In this document: positions 16,871-25,224 of the stretch, in pieces | Numbering within the stretch: the first letter of the stretch is position 1 | Layout: each line of letters begins with the position of its first letter | DNA from: an uncultured Paracoccaceae bacterium | GTDB lineage: Bacteria > Pseudomonadota > Alphaproteobacteria > Rhodobacterales > Rhodobacteraceae | Reading direction: 5' to 3' | Length of the DNA stretch: 64,000 nucleotides | NCBI GenBank assembly: GCA_947488175.1 | Contig: CANKYO010000007.1 | Coordinates: 248,001 to 312,000, forward strand | The notes under the pieces: generated by a model | What the model saw: only the letters and a program-made list of their open reading frames with translations | Databases searched by the model: none | Told to the model about the DNA's origin: nothing | Translations under genes and position numbers: made by a program

Positions 16871-18397
16871 TCAGACCGGCTCCCCTGCGTCCAGCCGATC
16901 CAGCCAATCCTCGGCCCCTTGCAGCACGGTTTTCTGCCGGCCCTCATCCATCCGATCCCAGACCCGGTACATGTTGCCCATCCGCGGATTGCCTTCGAAG
17001 CGGTCGCGGTGCCGGTCGAGGAAGTGCCAGTAGAGCAGGTTGAACGGGCAAGCGCTTTCGCCGGTTTTGTCTTTGACGTTATAGGTACAGGACCCGCAAT
17101 AGTCGGACATCTTGTGGATGTAGTTGCCGGACGAGATATAGGGCTTTGATGCGATGATCCCGTCATCGGCGAATTGCGACATGCCGATCACATTGGGCGC
17201 CTCGACCCATTCGTAGGCATCGGCATAAACGGCCAGATACCATTCGTGCACCTCACCCGGATCGACCCCGGCCAACAGGGCGAAATTGCCTGTCACCATC
17301 AGGCGCTGGATATGGTGGGCATAGGCTTCGTCCCGCGTCTGCACCACGGATTTGGCCATGCAATTCATCTTGGTTTCACCGCCCCAATACATCGCGGGCA
17401 GCTTGCGATCATGGCCCAGCGCGTTGCGGGTCACGTAATCCGGCCCTTCGCGGAAATAGATGCCGCGCACATATTCGCGCCAGCCGATAATCTGGCGGAT
17501 GAAGCCTTCGACCGCGTTCAGCGGCGCATCGCCGTCGCGATAAGCCTGTTCGGCCTTCTGACAAACCTCCAGCGGGTCCAGCAACCCGGCGTTGATATAA
17601 AGCCCGATGATTGCGTGATAGAGGAAGCGATTGTCATTCAGCATCGCATCCTGAAAATCGCCGAATTTGGGCAGGCCGCCCTTGATCCAATGCGCCAGAT
17701 GCCGCCGCGCCTGCCCGGTGTCGGTGGCGAACCAGAACGGGCGCAGGGTGCCGAAGTTGTCTGCAAAGCGGTCTTCCACCAAATCAAGCACGTCCTCCAC
17801 CACATCATCCGGCGTGAACTGCATCGGCCCGCCATAATCCACCTGATCCGGGGCCGGCTTCCGGTTGTCGTGGTCATAGTTCCACTTGCCCCCTTCCGGA
17901 TCATCGCCATCCATCAATAGACCCGTCTTGCGGCGCATGTCGCGATAGAAATACTCCATCCGCAGCGCCTTGCGCCCATCCGCCCAGTCATCGAATTCCT
18001 GATGCGACGCGATGAACCGGTCATCGGGCAATTGATGCGTCTTCAGCGGCAGGTCACCCAGCGCCTCGATCAGCCGCCATTCGCCCGGTTCGGTATAGAC
18101 GACACCGGCGACATCGAATTCTGACGCGCGGCGGATCAACTCGCCGGTGATCGACCCGCAATTGTCGGGATCATCCAGCTTGGTATAAGCGACCTGCCAG
18201 CCATCATCGCGCAGCTTGGCGGCAAACTTCCGCATGGCTGCGAACAGAAACGCGATCTTCTTGGGGTGGTGCGGCACATAGTCCGCCTCATCGGCGACCT
18301 CGGCCATGACGACCACATCACTGTCTTTGTCGCATTTGCGCAAGGCGCTCAGCGACGGCGACAACTGATCGCCAAGAACCAGTACCAGCCTCACCAT
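16871..18397 (-). CDS. iron-sulfur bacterial cryptochrome/(6-4) photolyase
   Basis: 508 residues of the FeS-BCP (CryB/PhrB) class. The N-terminus LVLVLGDQLSPSLSAL is the antenna-binding Rossmann domain. The C-terminal FAD domain has HHIQRLMVTGNFALLAGVDP. Four cysteines fit a [4Fe-4S] site: one in TKMNCMAK, two in YCGSC and one in SACPFN. The family repairs (6-4) photoproducts or signals blue light. The start overlaps the SDR stop by seven bases, so the two are an operon. The first characterised members come from Rhodobacter and Agrobacterium. Confidence 0.94.
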   Translation of the reverse strand: MVRLVLVLGDQLSPSLSALRKCDKDSDVVVMAEVADEADYVPHHPKKIAFLFAAMRKFAAKLRDDGWQVAYTKLDDPDNCGSITGELIRRASEFDVAGVVYTEPGEWRLIEALGDLPLKTHQLPDDRFIASHQEFDDWADGRKALRMEYFYRDMRRKTGLLMDGDDPEGGKWNYDHDNRKPAPDQVDYGGPMQFTPDDVVEDVLDLVEDRFADNFGTLRPFWFATDTGQARRHLAHWIKGGLPKFGDFQDAMLNDNRFLYHAIIGLYINAGLLDPLEVCQKAEQAYRDGDAPLNAVEGFIRQIIGWREYVRGIYFREGPDYVTRNALGHDRKLPAMYWGGETKMNCMAKSVVQTRDEAYAHHIQRLMVTGNFALLAGVDPGEVHEWYLAVYADAYEWVEAPNVIGMSQFADDGIIASKPYISSGNYIHKMSDYCGSCTYNVKDKTGESACPFNLLYWHFLDRHRDRFEGNPRMGNMYRVWDRMDEGRQKTVLQGAEDWLDRLDAGEPV

Positions 18398-19053
18398 GGG
18401 ATCTCCTTGCCGGCATAGTCAAAGAACCCACCCGATTGCTCTGGCGTCAGCCGCTTGATCACCCGCAAGAGGTTCGCGGCGGCATCCTCTGCCGGGACGG
18501 TCTTGTGCTTGGCTGCGTATTTCGCGGTAAAGGGCGTTTCGACCGTGCCGGGGTGCAGGGCCACGCAGATCGATTGCTTGTGTGACCGGCCCAGCTCAAT
18601 CGCCGCGCCATGGATGATCTGGTTCAATGCGGCCTTGGACGCGCGATAGGAATACCAGCCGCCGATCTGGTTGTCCCCGATGGATCCCACCCGCGCCGAC
18701 AGTGTCGCCACCACACCGCGCCCGTCCTTGGGCAACAGCCGGGCCGCATGGCGCAGGATCAACGCAGGGCCAATGGTGTTGACGGCAAAAACCCGCGCCA
18801 TGTCTTCAGCCTTCACCGCTGTCAGCGCCTTTTCCGGGGCACCCCAAAGCGGGGCCAGAATACCCACCGCGATAAAGATCAGGTCAAACGGGCCCTCCAT
18901 CTGGGTCATGCACCGCTCCACCGTGTCGGCGCGGCCCACATCGAACCCGTCCTCGGACCGGGACAGCGTGGCAACCTCCCATTTCTGCCCTTCCAGATGC
19001 CGGGTAATCGCTCCGCCGATGCCCCCGCTTGCCCCGATAATTAATGCGCGCAT
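18391..19053 (-). CDS. short-chain dehydrogenase (CsgA-like SDR)
   Basis: 220 residues. The NAD(P) motif GASGGIGG (residues 7-14) is followed by NTIGPALIL, a catalytic Ser region LSARVGSIGDN and YSYRASKAAL with the YxxxK pair. The open frame extends to 19626, antisense to the next gene; the ATG at 19053 follows AAAGGAGAAGG and matches the family N-terminus. It is coupled to the photolyase gene, a frequent pairing in proteobacteria. Its substrate is unknown. Confidence 0.92.
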   Translation of the reverse strand: MRALIIGASGGIGGAITRHLEGQKWEVATLSRSEDGFDVGRADTVERCMTQMEGPFDLIFIAVGILAPLWGAPEKALTAVKAEDMARVFAVNTIGPALILRHAARLLPKDGRGVVATLSARVGSIGDNQIGGWYSYRASKAALNQIIHGAAIELGRSHKQSICVALHPGTVETPFTAKYAAKHKTVPAEDAAANLLRVIKRLTPEQSGGFFDYAGKEIPW

Positions 19054-19113
19054 GCCTTCTCCTTTGACTTGGCGTGACCTAGCGCCACCTCTAAAGGTGA
19101 CAAGGAGGTTTCC

Positions 19114-19875
19114 ATGCGCGCATTGCTCACCTGCCTGCCCCTGCTGGCCAGCCCGGTGCTGGCGCTGGAACTGACCTATATCGACAGTTATGACCTGAAC
19201 CGGCCCGCCAGTCTGGACTATGACCCAACATTCTGCGGGCTGTGGATCGCCAATGAAGGGCCAGAGGTGACGCTGGTCACCCTGCAAGGCGACGAATTGC
19301 GCCGGTTCGGCAGCGACCTGTCCCGGATCAAGGCGATCACGGTGGAAGGTGACGCGCTCTTGGTGGCGGACGGGTTCGGCGGGTTTCAACGGCTGACCAA
19401 GGATGGGGTCGCCTTGGCCGCCCCGTTCCAGATCGGCCTCGCTTGGGCCGATACCGAAGGGCTGACGATTGACGCTGATGGCAGCATCATCATGGTCGAA
19501 GATGACCCCGAACGGATGACGTGGCTGTCGCCCGATGGCACGATCATCCGCCAGATCAACACCATGGATCTGAACCCGCCCCTGACCGAAGCCCAGGGGA
19601 TCGCCCGCGACCCGCGCACCGGCCATCTGTTGATCGTGGATGACTGGGAAGGGACGAACAGCCTCTACGAGTTCGACGGCGACGGTGCGCTGCTGGGCAC
19701 CACATCACTGCTGCCCTACGGAAACGACCCCGAAGGGATCGCGATCCGCCCCGGATCAAACCAGATCTTCATCGCGTTTGACAGCGGGGCCAGCATCGCG
19801 TCATTCGACTACCAGCCGACATTGCCAGCCGGATCAGACCCGCTGCCACCCGGCCCTGACTGCCTGATGTTTTAG
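19114..19875 (+). CDS. secreted beta-propeller (SdiA-regulated/phytase-like) protein
   Basis: 253 residues with a signal peptide MRALLTCLPLLASPVLA (1-17). The rest is a run of propeller-like strands with motifs DYDPTFCGLWIANEGPEV, AWADTEGLTIDADGSIIMV, EAQGIARDPRTGHLLIVDD and DPEGIAIRPGSNQIFI. The recurring EG(L/I)(T/A)xD pattern is typical of SdiA-regulated and esterase-like phytase propellers. Function is not assignable; it is likely periplasmic. An ACAAGGAGG ribosome binding site precedes the ATG. A structured intergenic segment follows. Confidence 0.8.
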   Translation: MRALLTCLPLLASPVLALELTYIDSYDLNRPASLDYDPTFCGLWIANEGPEVTLVTLQGDELRRFGSDLSRIKAITVEGDALLVADGFGGFQRLTKDGVALAAPFQIGLAWADTEGLTIDADGSIIMVEDDPERMTWLSPDGTIIRQINTMDLNPPLTEAQGIARDPRTGHLLIVDDWEGTNSLYEFDGDGALLGTTSLLPYGNDPEGIAIRPGSNQIFIAFDSGASIASFDYQPTLPAGSDPLPPGPDCLMF

Positions 19876-19914
19876 CACGACGGTGGGGTGCGCCCGACAC
19901 TGGGCCGCAGGCCG

Positions 19915-20020
19915 TCTTGCAAAAGGTCCGGTGGACCTTTTGAGGCCGGAGGGTGCGCGAGCACAGCGGGCATCGCAGGTGCGCCCTCCCGGTGGGAGGG
20001 TCGGGCGTGGCCCGAGCCGG
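19915..20020. repeat. hairpin-rich intergenic element
   Basis: Three consecutive perfect hairpins: 19920-19942 (stem CAAAAGGTCC/GGACCTTTTG, loop GGT), 19984-20000 (CCCTCCC/GGGAGGG, loop GGT), and 20001-20015 (TCGGGC/GCCCGA, loop GTG). The very GC-rich surroundings also encode a Cys/Arg-rich reading frame on the minus strand of a kind I associate with dispersed Rhodobacterales intergenic repeats. The first hairpin may also terminate the upstream gene. Repeat status needs a genome search. Confidence 0.5.
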
Positions 20021-20082
20021 GGCCCGGTCTTGGAAACGGCGCACCACTCGCAATTCATCCTTCCCCTCTCCCAAAACATTAG

Positions 20083-20088
20083 TATAGT
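20083..20088 (+). promoter_or_regulatory. possible -10 box for the leu leader
   Basis: TATAGT eight bases before the tandem ATG of the leader peptide. If used, the transcript would start within a base or two of the ATG, giving a leaderless message as in rhizobial trp leaders. The -35 region (TTCCCC near 20061) is poor. An 11-bp inverted repeat (20049-20059 and 20098-20108) brackets it. Confidence 0.4.
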
Positions 20089-20095
20089 GCGCCCC

Positions 20096-20176
20096 ATGAT
20101 GAATTGCGCACATATCCCTGGGACAGGCTCCAGCAGCCTGCTTCTGCGCGACATCCTACTTCTTAGCAGCCTCTGA
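20096..20176 (+). CDS. leuL: leucine-rich leader peptide of leuA
   Basis: A 26-codon frame whose last 12 codons include seven Leu codons (residues 15-17, 21-23 and 26), ending SSSLLLRDILLLSSL. It lies 72 bases before leuA and its stop codon falls inside a hairpin that competes with a terminator. This is the classical arrangement of an amino-acid attenuator: with scarce Leu-tRNA the ribosome stalls on the Leu codons. Start is at the tandem ATGATG (20096 or 20099); no clear ribosome binding site, so leaderless translation is possible. It is too short for usual gene callers. Confidence 0.82.
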   Translation: MMNCAHIPGTGSSSLLLRDILLLSSL

Positions 20177-20205
20177 GCGTGCCTTTCGGCGCGACCGCTC
20201 AGAGG
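20170..20205 (+). promoter_or_regulatory. leuA antiterminator/pause hairpin
   Basis: A perfect 10-bp stem CCTCTGAGCG (20170-20179) / CGCTCAGAGG (20196-20205). Its 5' arm overlaps the leader stop codon (20174-20176), so a ribosome that completes the leader would block it, while one stalled on the Leu codons would leave it free. Its loop holds the 5' arm of the terminator. Confidence 0.75.
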
Positions 20206-20224
20206 GGATCAGCGCCGGATTTTT
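20187..20224 (+). terminator. leuA attenuator terminator
   Basis: A 6-bp stem CGGCGC (20187-20192) / GCGCCG (20212-20217) is followed by GATTTTT. It cannot easily form together with the 20170-20205 hairpin. This gives transcription termination before leuA when leucine is plentiful. Confidence 0.7.
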
Positions 20225-20248
20225 GCTAAGAAACCAAGGAATAATCCA

Positions 20249-21808
20249 ATGACCAAAGACAAAGTGTTGATCTTCGACACCACCCTGCGCGACGGCGAAC
20301 AATCCCCCGGCGCCACCATGACCCATGACGAAAAGCTGGAGATCGCCGAACTGCTGGACGAGATGGGCGTCGATATCATCGAGGCCGGGTTTCCCATCGC
20401 CTCCGAAGGCGACTTCAGGGCCGTCAGCGAAATCGCGGAACGGGCGAAAAACGCCGTCATCTGCGGGTTGGCCCGCGCCAATTACAAGGATATCGACCGC
20501 TGTTGGGAGGCTGTGAAGCACGCCAAGGCGCCCCGCATCCATACCTTCATCGGCACCTCACCCTTGCACCGGGCCATCCCGAACCTCAATCAGGATGAAA
20601 TGGCCGAACGGATCCACGACACCGTCACCCATGCCCGCAACCTGTGTGACAACGTGCAGTGGTCACCGATGGACGCGACGCGGACGGAAGAGGATTACCT
20701 GTGCCGGACCGTCGAAATCGCGATCAAGGCGGGGGCGACGACCATAAACATCCCCGACACCGTCGGCTACACTGCCCCGATCGAATCTGCCGACCTGATC
20801 CGCATGCTGATCAACAAGGTGCCCGGCGCGGACGAGGTGATATTCGCAACCCATTGCCACAACGACCTGGGCATGGCGACGGCCAATTCCCTGGCTGCCG
20901 TCGAAGGCGGCGCGCGCCAGATCGAATGCACGATCAACGGGCTGGGCGAACGGGCCGGCAACACCGCATTGGAAGAGGTCGTGATGGCCCTGAAAGTGCG
21001 CGGCGACATCATGCCCTACACAACCGGCATCGACACCCGCAAGATCATGAACATCTCGCGCCGGGTCGCCACCGTGTCAGGTTTCCACGTGCAGTTCAAC
21101 AAGGCCATCGTGGGCAAGAACGCCTTTGCCCATGAAAGCGGCATCCATCAGGACGGCATGCTGAAAAACAGCGAGACGTTCGAGATTATGCGGCCAGAGG
21201 ATGTGGGGCTGGCTGGTACCTCCCTGCCGTTGGGCAAACACTCGGGCCGCGCCGCGCTGCGCGCGAAGCTGTCTGAGCTGGGATTCGATCTGGCGGATAA
21301 TCAGCTGAACGATGTGTTCGTCCGGTTCAAGGATCTGGCCGACCGCAAAAAGGAAGTCTATGACGACGACCTGATGGCGCTGGTCTATCAGAACGACAGC
21401 GGCGATGACCGGCTGAAACTGAAATGGCTGCGCGTGGTCTGCGGCACCGAAGGGCCCCAGACCGCCGAAATGGTGATGACCATTGACGGCAAGGATGTGA
21501 ACACGTCCGCCACCGGCGATGGCCCGGTCGATGCGACGTTCAACGCGGTCAAGGCGCTGTTCCCCCATGGCGCGCGTCTGCAGCTTTATCAGGTGAGTGC
21601 GGTGACCGAGGGCACCGATGCGCAGGCCACCGTCAGCGTCCGAATGGAGGAAGAGGGCCGCATCGCCACGGGTCAGTCTGCCGACACCGATACCGTGGTG
21701 GCGAGTGCCAAGGCCTATATCAACGCGCTCAACCGTCTGCTGGTGCGGCGTGAACAATCCGAGCCGGGCTATGATGTGAAGGGTGTGAGCTACAAGGATT
21801 CTGCGTGA
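20249..21808 (+). CDS. leuA: 2-isopropylmalate synthase
   Basis: 519 residues. The N-terminal DRE-TIM barrel has FDTTLRDGEQSPG (9-21) and the metal motif THCHNDLG. A C-terminal LeuA regulatory domain (about 390-510) carries leucine feedback. It condenses acetyl-CoA with 2-oxoisovalerate, the first committed step to leucine. An AAGGA ribosome binding site precedes the ATG. Upstream lie a leader peptide and attenuator, so expression is likely leucine-controlled. Its TGA overlaps the ATG of the next gene. Confidence 0.96.
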   Translation: MTKDKVLIFDTTLRDGEQSPGATMTHDEKLEIAELLDEMGVDIIEAGFPIASEGDFRAVSEIAERAKNAVICGLARANYKDIDRCWEAVKHAKAPRIHTFIGTSPLHRAIPNLNQDEMAERIHDTVTHARNLCDNVQWSPMDATRTEEDYLCRTVEIAIKAGATTINIPDTVGYTAPIESADLIRMLINKVPGADEVIFATHCHNDLGMATANSLAAVEGGARQIECTINGLGERAGNTALEEVVMALKVRGDIMPYTTGIDTRKIMNISRRVATVSGFHVQFNKAIVGKNAFAHESGIHQDGMLKNSETFEIMRPEDVGLAGTSLPLGKHSGRAALRAKLSELGFDLADNQLNDVFVRFKDLADRKKEVYDDDLMALVYQNDSGDDRLKLKWLRVVCGTEGPQTAEMVMTIDGKDVNTSATGDGPVDATFNAVKALFPHGARLQLYQVSAVTEGTDAQATVSVRMEEEGRIATGQSADTDTVVASAKAYINALNRLLVRREQSEPGYDVKGVSYKDSA

Positions 21809-22530
21809 TGAAAGTGTTTTGCGCGGCGGTGGCAGTGGTGCTCATTTCTATGGGCCATCCCGTCGCTGCGCAGAACAGTTGTCCGACGCGTGCAGATCTA
21901 AGGCAGGGTATGACCCTTATCGCGCATAATTATCTGGCGAACAGGGTTGTGGCTGAAACTGACTTTGGAATTGTAGAGCGCCGGGTCGACGCAAACGGGC
22001 AGTATCGCAATGTCGAAGGCATCCCTGATTTCTTGATGGTCGGCAGCCCACATGATGTCATGCCAGGGCTATTCCGCATTGGCAAAGACTACCGAACGAT
22101 CACGTACGACCTTGATGGTCTTGGTCGCGATATTGGTTTTGCATCACCCGGTGCCCACCCGATCGACATGATGGATGTCGGCGAAAAGATGACGTTCAGC
22201 GTTTCCATTGATGCTGGCAGTTGGCAGATGTTGGGCCTCGTTATTTGGAAGGCCTTCGAGGGAACGGTCGAAGTAGAGTATACTGGAACACCCATTGAGT
22301 CCTCACATATGCTTGGGCCGTGCGAATACGATTTTGTGACTTACCACGTCACCACCAAGATGGAAGATCAGTATCCGTCCCATAAAGCGGTTTATTTCGC
22401 ACCGGCTCTGGGACTGGTGATTGGCTATACAACGTTAAGCGAAGAAGGTCACCCGCTTCATACATTCTGGTTTCAGAACATCAGGCGCAGTCCGTTCTGG
22501 TCGAGCCCAGTTGACCGATCAGGTCAATAA
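21808..22530 (+). CDS. hypothetical secreted protein
   Basis: 240 residues. A signal peptide MKVFCAAVAVVLISMGHPVAA (1-21) is followed by a mature domain starting QNSCPTRADLRQGMTLI. Two cysteines (C26 region and the CEYDF motif near 171) could form a disulfide. Mainly beta: VEVEYTGTP, YDFVTYHVTTK, KAVYFAPALGLVIGYTTL. The last motif suggests a lipoprotein-carrier-like beta sheet, but I do not recognise the family. The ATG shares a base with the leuA stop (TGATG), so translation is coupled. Its lower GC than leuA suggests later acquisition. Confidence 0.75.
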   Translation: MKVFCAAVAVVLISMGHPVAAQNSCPTRADLRQGMTLIAHNYLANRVVAETDFGIVERRVDANGQYRNVEGIPDFLMVGSPHDVMPGLFRIGKDYRTITYDLDGLGRDIGFASPGAHPIDMMDVGEKMTFSVSIDAGSWQMLGLVIWKAFEGTVEVEYTGTPIESSHMLGPCEYDFVTYHVTTKMEDQYPSHKAVYFAPALGLVIGYTTLSEEGHPLHTFWFQNIRRSPFWSSPVDRSGQ

Positions 22531-22683
22531 ACATTGATATTATGCTATCTTTTGTCTAAAAAATCATGATTTCAGAATTATTCTGTTGAAAAAGTACAAG
22601 TGGCAACATGCCGCCGCGTTCTGGAAAACTAGGGGTTCTATCCGTTCCCTGCCTTCTTTATAAGCATCGTGAACCAGTGCTGA

Positions 22684-23766
<1,083 letters not shown>

Positions 23767-23783
23767 ACGACCCGAGGAGCGCC

Positions 23784-24692
23784 TTGGCAAAGGACCGCAA
23801 CAGCGAAGACTATTTTGGCCCGATCCGCCGTCTGCTGGTCGGGGTTCTGATTCTTGCGCTGATGGGGCTGTTCCTGATCTGGCGGATTGACAGCCCGCGG
23901 GTCGAACGGTTCCGTGCCGCTGCCATCGACAAGATCGTTCCGTCGTTCGACTGGGCCATGGCGCCGATCACCGGCATTGCCAACCTGATCAGCGACTTTC
24001 AGAGCTATCAGCAATTGTCGGAACAGAACCAGGATCTGCGCCGGGAATTGCAGCAGATGAAAGCCTGGAAAGAAGCCGCACTGCAGCTGGAGCAGGAAAA
24101 CGCCAAGCTGCTGGGCCTGAACAATGTCAGCCTTGATCCGCAACTGACCTATGTGACCGGCGTGGTGATCACCGATAGCGGATCACCTTTTCGCCAGTCG
24201 GTGCTGATCAATGTGGGCTCGCGCGATGGGATCATCGATGGCTGGCCGACGATGGACGGGATCGGTCTGGTCGGCCGTATCGCCGGTGTCGGGCAGGAAA
24301 CCAGCCGGGTGATGCTGCTGACAGATACATCGAGCCGCATCCCGGTGACTATCCAACCATCGGGCCAAAAGGCGATCCTGGCGGGCGACAACACGCTGAC
24401 CCCGCCGCTTGAGTTTCTGGAAGACACCTCGCTGATCCGTCCGGGCGACAGGGTTGTATCCTCCGGCGATGGCGGCGTGTTCCCGGCCGATCTGTTGGTC
24501 GGTCAGGTGGCACTGGATAACAATCGGCGCCTGCGGGTCCGGCTGGCGGCTGATTATCAGCGGCTGGAATTCCTGCGCGTCCTGCGCGCCCAGCCGCATG
24601 AAGAAATCAACGATCCCGGCAGCTTGCTGACGCCCGAGACAGAGTTTTTCGGCCCTGCCGCCCTGACCAGTCTGGGGGGCACCGATGGCTGA
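23784..24692 (+). CDS. mreC: rod-shape-determining protein MreC
   Basis: 302 residues. One membrane helix (about 16-36, LLVGVLILALMGLFLIWRI), a coiled coil (about 70-110), then the periplasmic beta domain with DGWPTMDGIGLVGRIAGVGQETSRVMLLTD, typical of MreC. No ATG fits; TTG at 23784 follows GAGGAG and lies 18 bases after mreB, and the reading AKDRNSEDYFGPIRR agrees with alphaproteobacterial MreC. It links MreB to the cell-wall synthases. Confidence 0.93.
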   Translation: MAKDRNSEDYFGPIRRLLVGVLILALMGLFLIWRIDSPRVERFRAAAIDKIVPSFDWAMAPITGIANLISDFQSYQQLSEQNQDLRRELQQMKAWKEAALQLEQENAKLLGLNNVSLDPQLTYVTGVVITDSGSPFRQSVLINVGSRDGIIDGWPTMDGIGLVGRIAGVGQETSRVMLLTDTSSRIPVTIQPSGQKAILAGDNTLTPPLEFLEDTSLIRPGDRVVSSGDGGVFPADLLVGQVALDNNRRLRVRLAADYQRLEFLRVLRAQPHEEINDPGSLLTPETEFFGPAALTSLGGTDG

Positions 24693-25224
24693 GATCGCCA
24701 GCACCAAAGTCTGGATGAACCGTATCGTGTTTGTCGCCCTCGCCTTCGTGATCATCGTCATTCAACTGGTGCCGCTGGATATGCGCCCCGCCATCTGGGC
24801 CGCACCTGATGTGTTGTTGGTGGCGACATTGGTCTGGGTTGCCCGCAGGCCGGCCTATCTGCCGGTACTGGTTGTGGCGGCGTTGTTCCTGATGACCGAT
24901 CTTCTGTTTCAGCGTCCGCCGGGTCTTTGGGCTGCACTGGTGGTTATGCTGACCGAATGGGTGCGCAAACGCTCCAACGGAATTCGCAACATGCCCCTGC
25001 TTCTGGAATGGGGCACGATTGCCGTCGGCATCGTGGCGATCACCCTTACCAACCGGCTGGTGCTCGCCATTGTTGTGACACCGCAACCGGCCCTGGGGCT
25101 GACTCTGATCCAGATGATTTCGACTATTTCGGTCTATCCGCTCGTCGTGCTGGTCGCACATTTTGTTTTCGGCATCAGCCGCCCTGCCCCCGGTCAATTA
25201 GATAGCAGAGGGCAGCGCCTATGA
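24685..25224 (+). CDS. mreD: rod-shape-determining protein MreD
   Basis: 179 residues, with about five to six membrane segments (KVWMNRIVFVALAFVIIVIQLVPL first). It overlaps mreC by eight bases and mrdA by four. MreD is an integral elongasome component, and the position is diagnostic since the sequence itself is poorly conserved. Confidence 0.93.
   Translation: MAEIASTKVWMNRIVFVALAFVIIVIQLVPLDMRPAIWAAPDVLLVATLVWVARRPAYLPVLVVAALFLMTDLLFQRPPGLWAALVVMLTEWVRKRSNGIRNMPLLLEWGTIAVGIVAITLTNRLVLAIVVTPQPALGLTLIQMISTISVYPLVVLVAHFVFGISRPAPGQLDSRGQRL

Noticed and set aside
17174-17920. 248-codon plus-strand frame inside the photolyase gene
   Set aside because: Shadow of a complete photolyase; no start signal or family pattern.
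19834-20154. 106-codon minus-strand frame in the hairpin-rich intergenic region
   Set aside because: Runs through the hairpins and the leu leader; composition suggests a repeat, not a protein.
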